A stretch of 7,074 bases of DNA from Bacillota bacterium (GTDB lineage Bacteria > Bacillota > Clostridia > Clostridiales > Clostridiaceae). The notes beneath the pieces are model-generated. The model searched no databases, had not been told where the DNA came from, and saw nothing but the letters and a program-made list of their open reading frames with translations. Shown piece by piece: positions 5,742 through 7,074 of this stretch. Position numbers and translations under genes: made by a program. The stretch is taken from the NCBI GenBank assembly GCA_021779235.1, contig JAJYBA010000078.1:1-7074 (forward strand), in the 5' to 3' direction. The stretch's first letter is position 1, and each line of letters starts with the position of its first letter.

Positions 5742-6542
5742 ATGGACAATTTTAAATTACTTAGCAATAAATACATTAAAGTTATTTTAATTACGGTTAT
5801 CATTATAGGAGCTTTCTCAACCTTTCAGTATAAAAAATATCTAGACACTAATGTAATAAGATTTAAAAATGAAAACTTTGAAAAACTAGTGAGGATGACT
5901 ATTCATAAACCTAAAGGACATATTTTTAAGAAGGATTTAGAAAGCATAAAAGAAATCCATGCTAATTTTGGCAAGGTATCTGATTCATTTCGTAGTGATA
6001 TAACTTATAAAATCACTGATTTAGATGGAATACAATACTTGAAAAATCTAGAAACGCTATCCTTAGCAAGAAATGATATTAGAGATATATCACCACTTAG
6101 TAGTTTATCAAAACTAAAATATCTAGATATATCCTCAAATAGAGAATTAACAGATATATCACCCTTAAGTAATTTGTCAAATTTAGAATATCTAGATATA
6201 TCTTCAAGTAAAGAATTAACCAATATAATTTCATTAAGTAAATTAACTAAACTAGAATATTTAGATGCTATCGGCAATAAGATTAAAGACGTAAGTCCAT
6301 TATCTACTCTTCCTAATATAAAGACATTAAGATTATCAATCAACGAAATTAAAGATATAAGTAGTCTAAATAAGTTATCTAGTCTAACAAATTTAGGATT
6401 AGGTGCAAACAAAATCAAAGATATAAGGCCTTTGAGTAATATGACACATTTGAAAGTGTTAGAATTAGAAAAAAATCCTATAGATGATTTTAGTCCTTTA
6501 GATAATTTAAAATCTGTAGAGATCAGAAAAGAAGTCTTATAA
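5742..6542 (+). CDS. Membrane-anchored internalin-like leucine-rich-repeat protein
   Basis: This protein has 266 residues from the ATG with AAAAGGAG upstream (GGAG 7 bases before it). An in-frame TTG at 5724, also with a GGAG 8 bases upstream, would add six residues (MKRRKN). A hydrophobic segment at about residues 11-29 is a signal anchor or signal peptide, with no lipobox cysteine. Residues about 40-90 resemble the helical cap found before internalin-type repeats. Seven SDS22/internalin-like repeats of 22-23 residues follow from about 95 to 250, with the recurring pattern SPLSxLxxLxxLxLxxNxIxDI. The chain then ends in a half repeat without any LPXTG, cell-wall or choline-binding domain. It is probably an outward-facing, membrane-tethered scaffold for binding a protein. 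The ligand is unknown. The second and third repeats are 23 residues long and look recently duplicated. Confidence 0.88.
   Translation: MDNFKLLSNKYIKVILITVIIIGAFSTFQYKKYLDTNVIRFKNENFEKLVRMTIHKPKGHIFKKDLESIKEIHANFGKVSDSFRSDITYKITDLDGIQYLKNLETLSLARNDIRDISPLSSLSKLKYLDISSNRELTDISPLSNLSNLEYLDISSSKELTNIISLSKLTKLEYLDAIGNKIKDVSPLSTLPNIKTLRLSINEIKDISSLNKLSSLTNLGLGANKIKDIRPLSNMTHLKVLELEKNPIDDFSPLDNLKSVEIRKEVL
6090..6227 (+). repeat. Tandem 69-bp duplication inside the LRR gene
   Basis: Two adjacent 69-base units (6090-6158 and 6159-6227) align without gaps and differ at about 13 positions, roughly 81% identity. Each encodes a 23-residue repeat with an extra residue in the SSNREL / SSSKEL turn. The other repeats have 22 residues. 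This points to an internal duplication more recent than the rest of the array. Confidence 0.75.
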
Positions 6543-6568
6543 AATCATAACTTTAGTTCTAGAAAAAC

Positions 6569-6613
6569 AAAGCTTCAGAAGGACATTTATACTCCCGCTG
6601 AAGCTTTATTTTT
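6569..6613. terminator. Probable bidirectional terminator between convergent genes
   Basis: AAAGCTTCAG (6569-6578) pairs perfectly with CTGAAGCTTT (6598-6607), a 10-bp stem with a 19-base loop. On the plus strand it is followed by ATTTTT (6608-6613). On the minus strand it is followed by GTTTTT. It lies between the ends of the LRR gene and the convergent phosphorylase gene, so it can end both transcripts. Confidence 0.8.
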
Positions 6614-6621
6614 GCTATGGT

Positions 6622-6652
6622 AGTCTCCCCCCATTTATATGCGTGGGGGACT
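6622..6652. other. C-run/G-run hairpin
   Basis: Five C plus A (6628-6633) pairs with T plus five G (6644-6649) around a 10-base loop. AGT/ACT pairs lie below, across a 3-base bulge. On the plus strand it is followed by TTTCCTTTT, so it may be a backup terminator for the LRR gene. No T-run follows on the minus strand. Homopolymer C and G runs are out of place in this AT-rich sequence. Similar hairpins occur near the ends of IS200/IS605-type elements, but no transposase remnant is visible. Confidence 0.5.
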
Positions 6653-6669
6653 TTCCTTTTGAAATGCCG

Positions 6670-7074
6670 TTAAAATCTTGTTATACCATCCTTAGTAACA
6701 ACACCTTTGATTAATGGTTTAGCTATTATTTCTTCTTGTACTATTTCATATGCATCTAATACCATTTTTACAGATGTTTTTTGTTTTTCAGCGCTATTTG
6801 CATAAACAGTTGCAATAGCTTCGCCTTTCTTAACAAAATCTCCAATTTTCTTATGAAGAACAATACCCACAGCTAAGTCTATTACACTTTCTTTTGTTTC
6901 ACGTCCAGCACCTAAAACTAGAGCTGCTATTCCTATGTCATCGGCTTTTATCCCTTTAACATAACCTTCTACATTTGATATAATTGGTTCTACAATAGCT
7001 GGCACTGGGAACATTGATGGATCATCTACATAAGCTGGATTTCCACCTTGTGCTACTACTAGTTCTCTTAATTT
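6670..7074 (-). CDS. pdp: Pyrimidine-nucleoside phosphorylase, C-terminal part (N-terminus outside window)
   Basis: The minus-strand frame is open from the window edge to a TAA at 6670-6672 and covers the last 134 residues of a protein that is normally about 430 long. It matches the C-terminal domain of pyrimidine-nucleoside/thymidine phosphorylase. The visible hallmarks are LRELVVAQGG near the window edge, VDDPS, IGIAALVLGAGR, and IDLAVGIVLHKKIGD followed by KKGEAIATVYAN. The enzyme carries out phosphorolysis of thymidine, uridine or deoxyuridine to the base and (deoxy)ribose-1-phosphate in cytoplasmic nucleoside salvage. The catalytic phosphate- and base-binding residues lie in the missing N-terminal part, so the deoA-type and pdp-type enzymes cannot be told apart with certainty. 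An internal methionine at 7014 is not the start, because family sequence continues upstream of it. Confidence 0.9.
   Translation of the reverse strand, partial: KLRELVVAQGGNPAYVDDPSMFPVPAIVEPIISNVEGYVKGIKADDIGIAALVLGAGRETKESVIDLAVGIVLHKKIGDFVKKGEAIATVYANSAEKQKTSVKMVLDAYEIVQEEIIAKPLIKGVVTKDGITRF

Noticed and set aside
6005..6418. Minus-strand open frame of 137 codons inside the LRR gene
   Set aside because: It is an antisense shadow of the repeat array. The regular leucine/serine pattern reflects the complementary codons of the real LRR gene.

Overview
The window looks like a chromosomal segment of a low-GC Clostridium-type Firmicute. It is strongly AT-rich, has strong AGGAGG-like ribosome binding sites, AT-rich Gram-positive sigma-A-type promoters, and protein families typical of clostridia. 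No species is assigned. Five genes are on the minus strand and one is on the plus strand. The genes at both ends are cut by the window edges.

Layout in increasing coordinates. (1) Positions 1-2849 hold a two-gene minus-strand redox operon. The upstream gene (1128-2849) encodes a GlpA/LhgO-like FAD dehydrogenase with a C-terminal BFD-type [2Fe-2S] domain and an unusual BON-like N-terminal extension. It is followed after 12 bases by a pyridine nucleotide-disulphide-type FAD oxidoreductase whose C-terminus lies outside the window. This pair is known in clostridia as part of a glycerol-3-phosphate-linked oxidation module, often with a DUF1667 protein. The pair has its own well-formed promoter just upstream. 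(2) Positions 3043-5193 hold a two-component system: an OmpR-family response regulator whose stop overlaps the start of a HisKA-type sensor kinase. It ends in an intrinsic terminator whose hairpin contains the kinase stop codon. (3) Positions 5194-5741 have no gene. This stretch holds a ~224-bp imperfect palindrome with a GC-rich apical hairpin, a 14-bp perfect inverted repeat and a third short hairpin. These lie between the regulator and the divergent plus-strand gene. (4) Positions 5742-6542 encode a small membrane-anchored, internalin-like leucine-rich-repeat protein. (5) A probable bidirectional terminator and a C/G-run hairpin separate it from the convergent 3' end of a pyrimidine-nucleoside phosphorylase gene (6670-7074).

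How the genes may relate: the regulator and kinase clearly form one coupled unit. The redox operon directly downstream has its own promoter behind a terminator, so it need not be co-transcribed with them, although it could be a regulatory target. The LRR gene shares its upstream region with the two-component system, which makes it another possible target. Neither regulatory link is shown by the sequence. The least explained object is the composite of inverted repeats at 5303-5594. It could be a palindromic miniature mobile element or a structured non-coding RNA.
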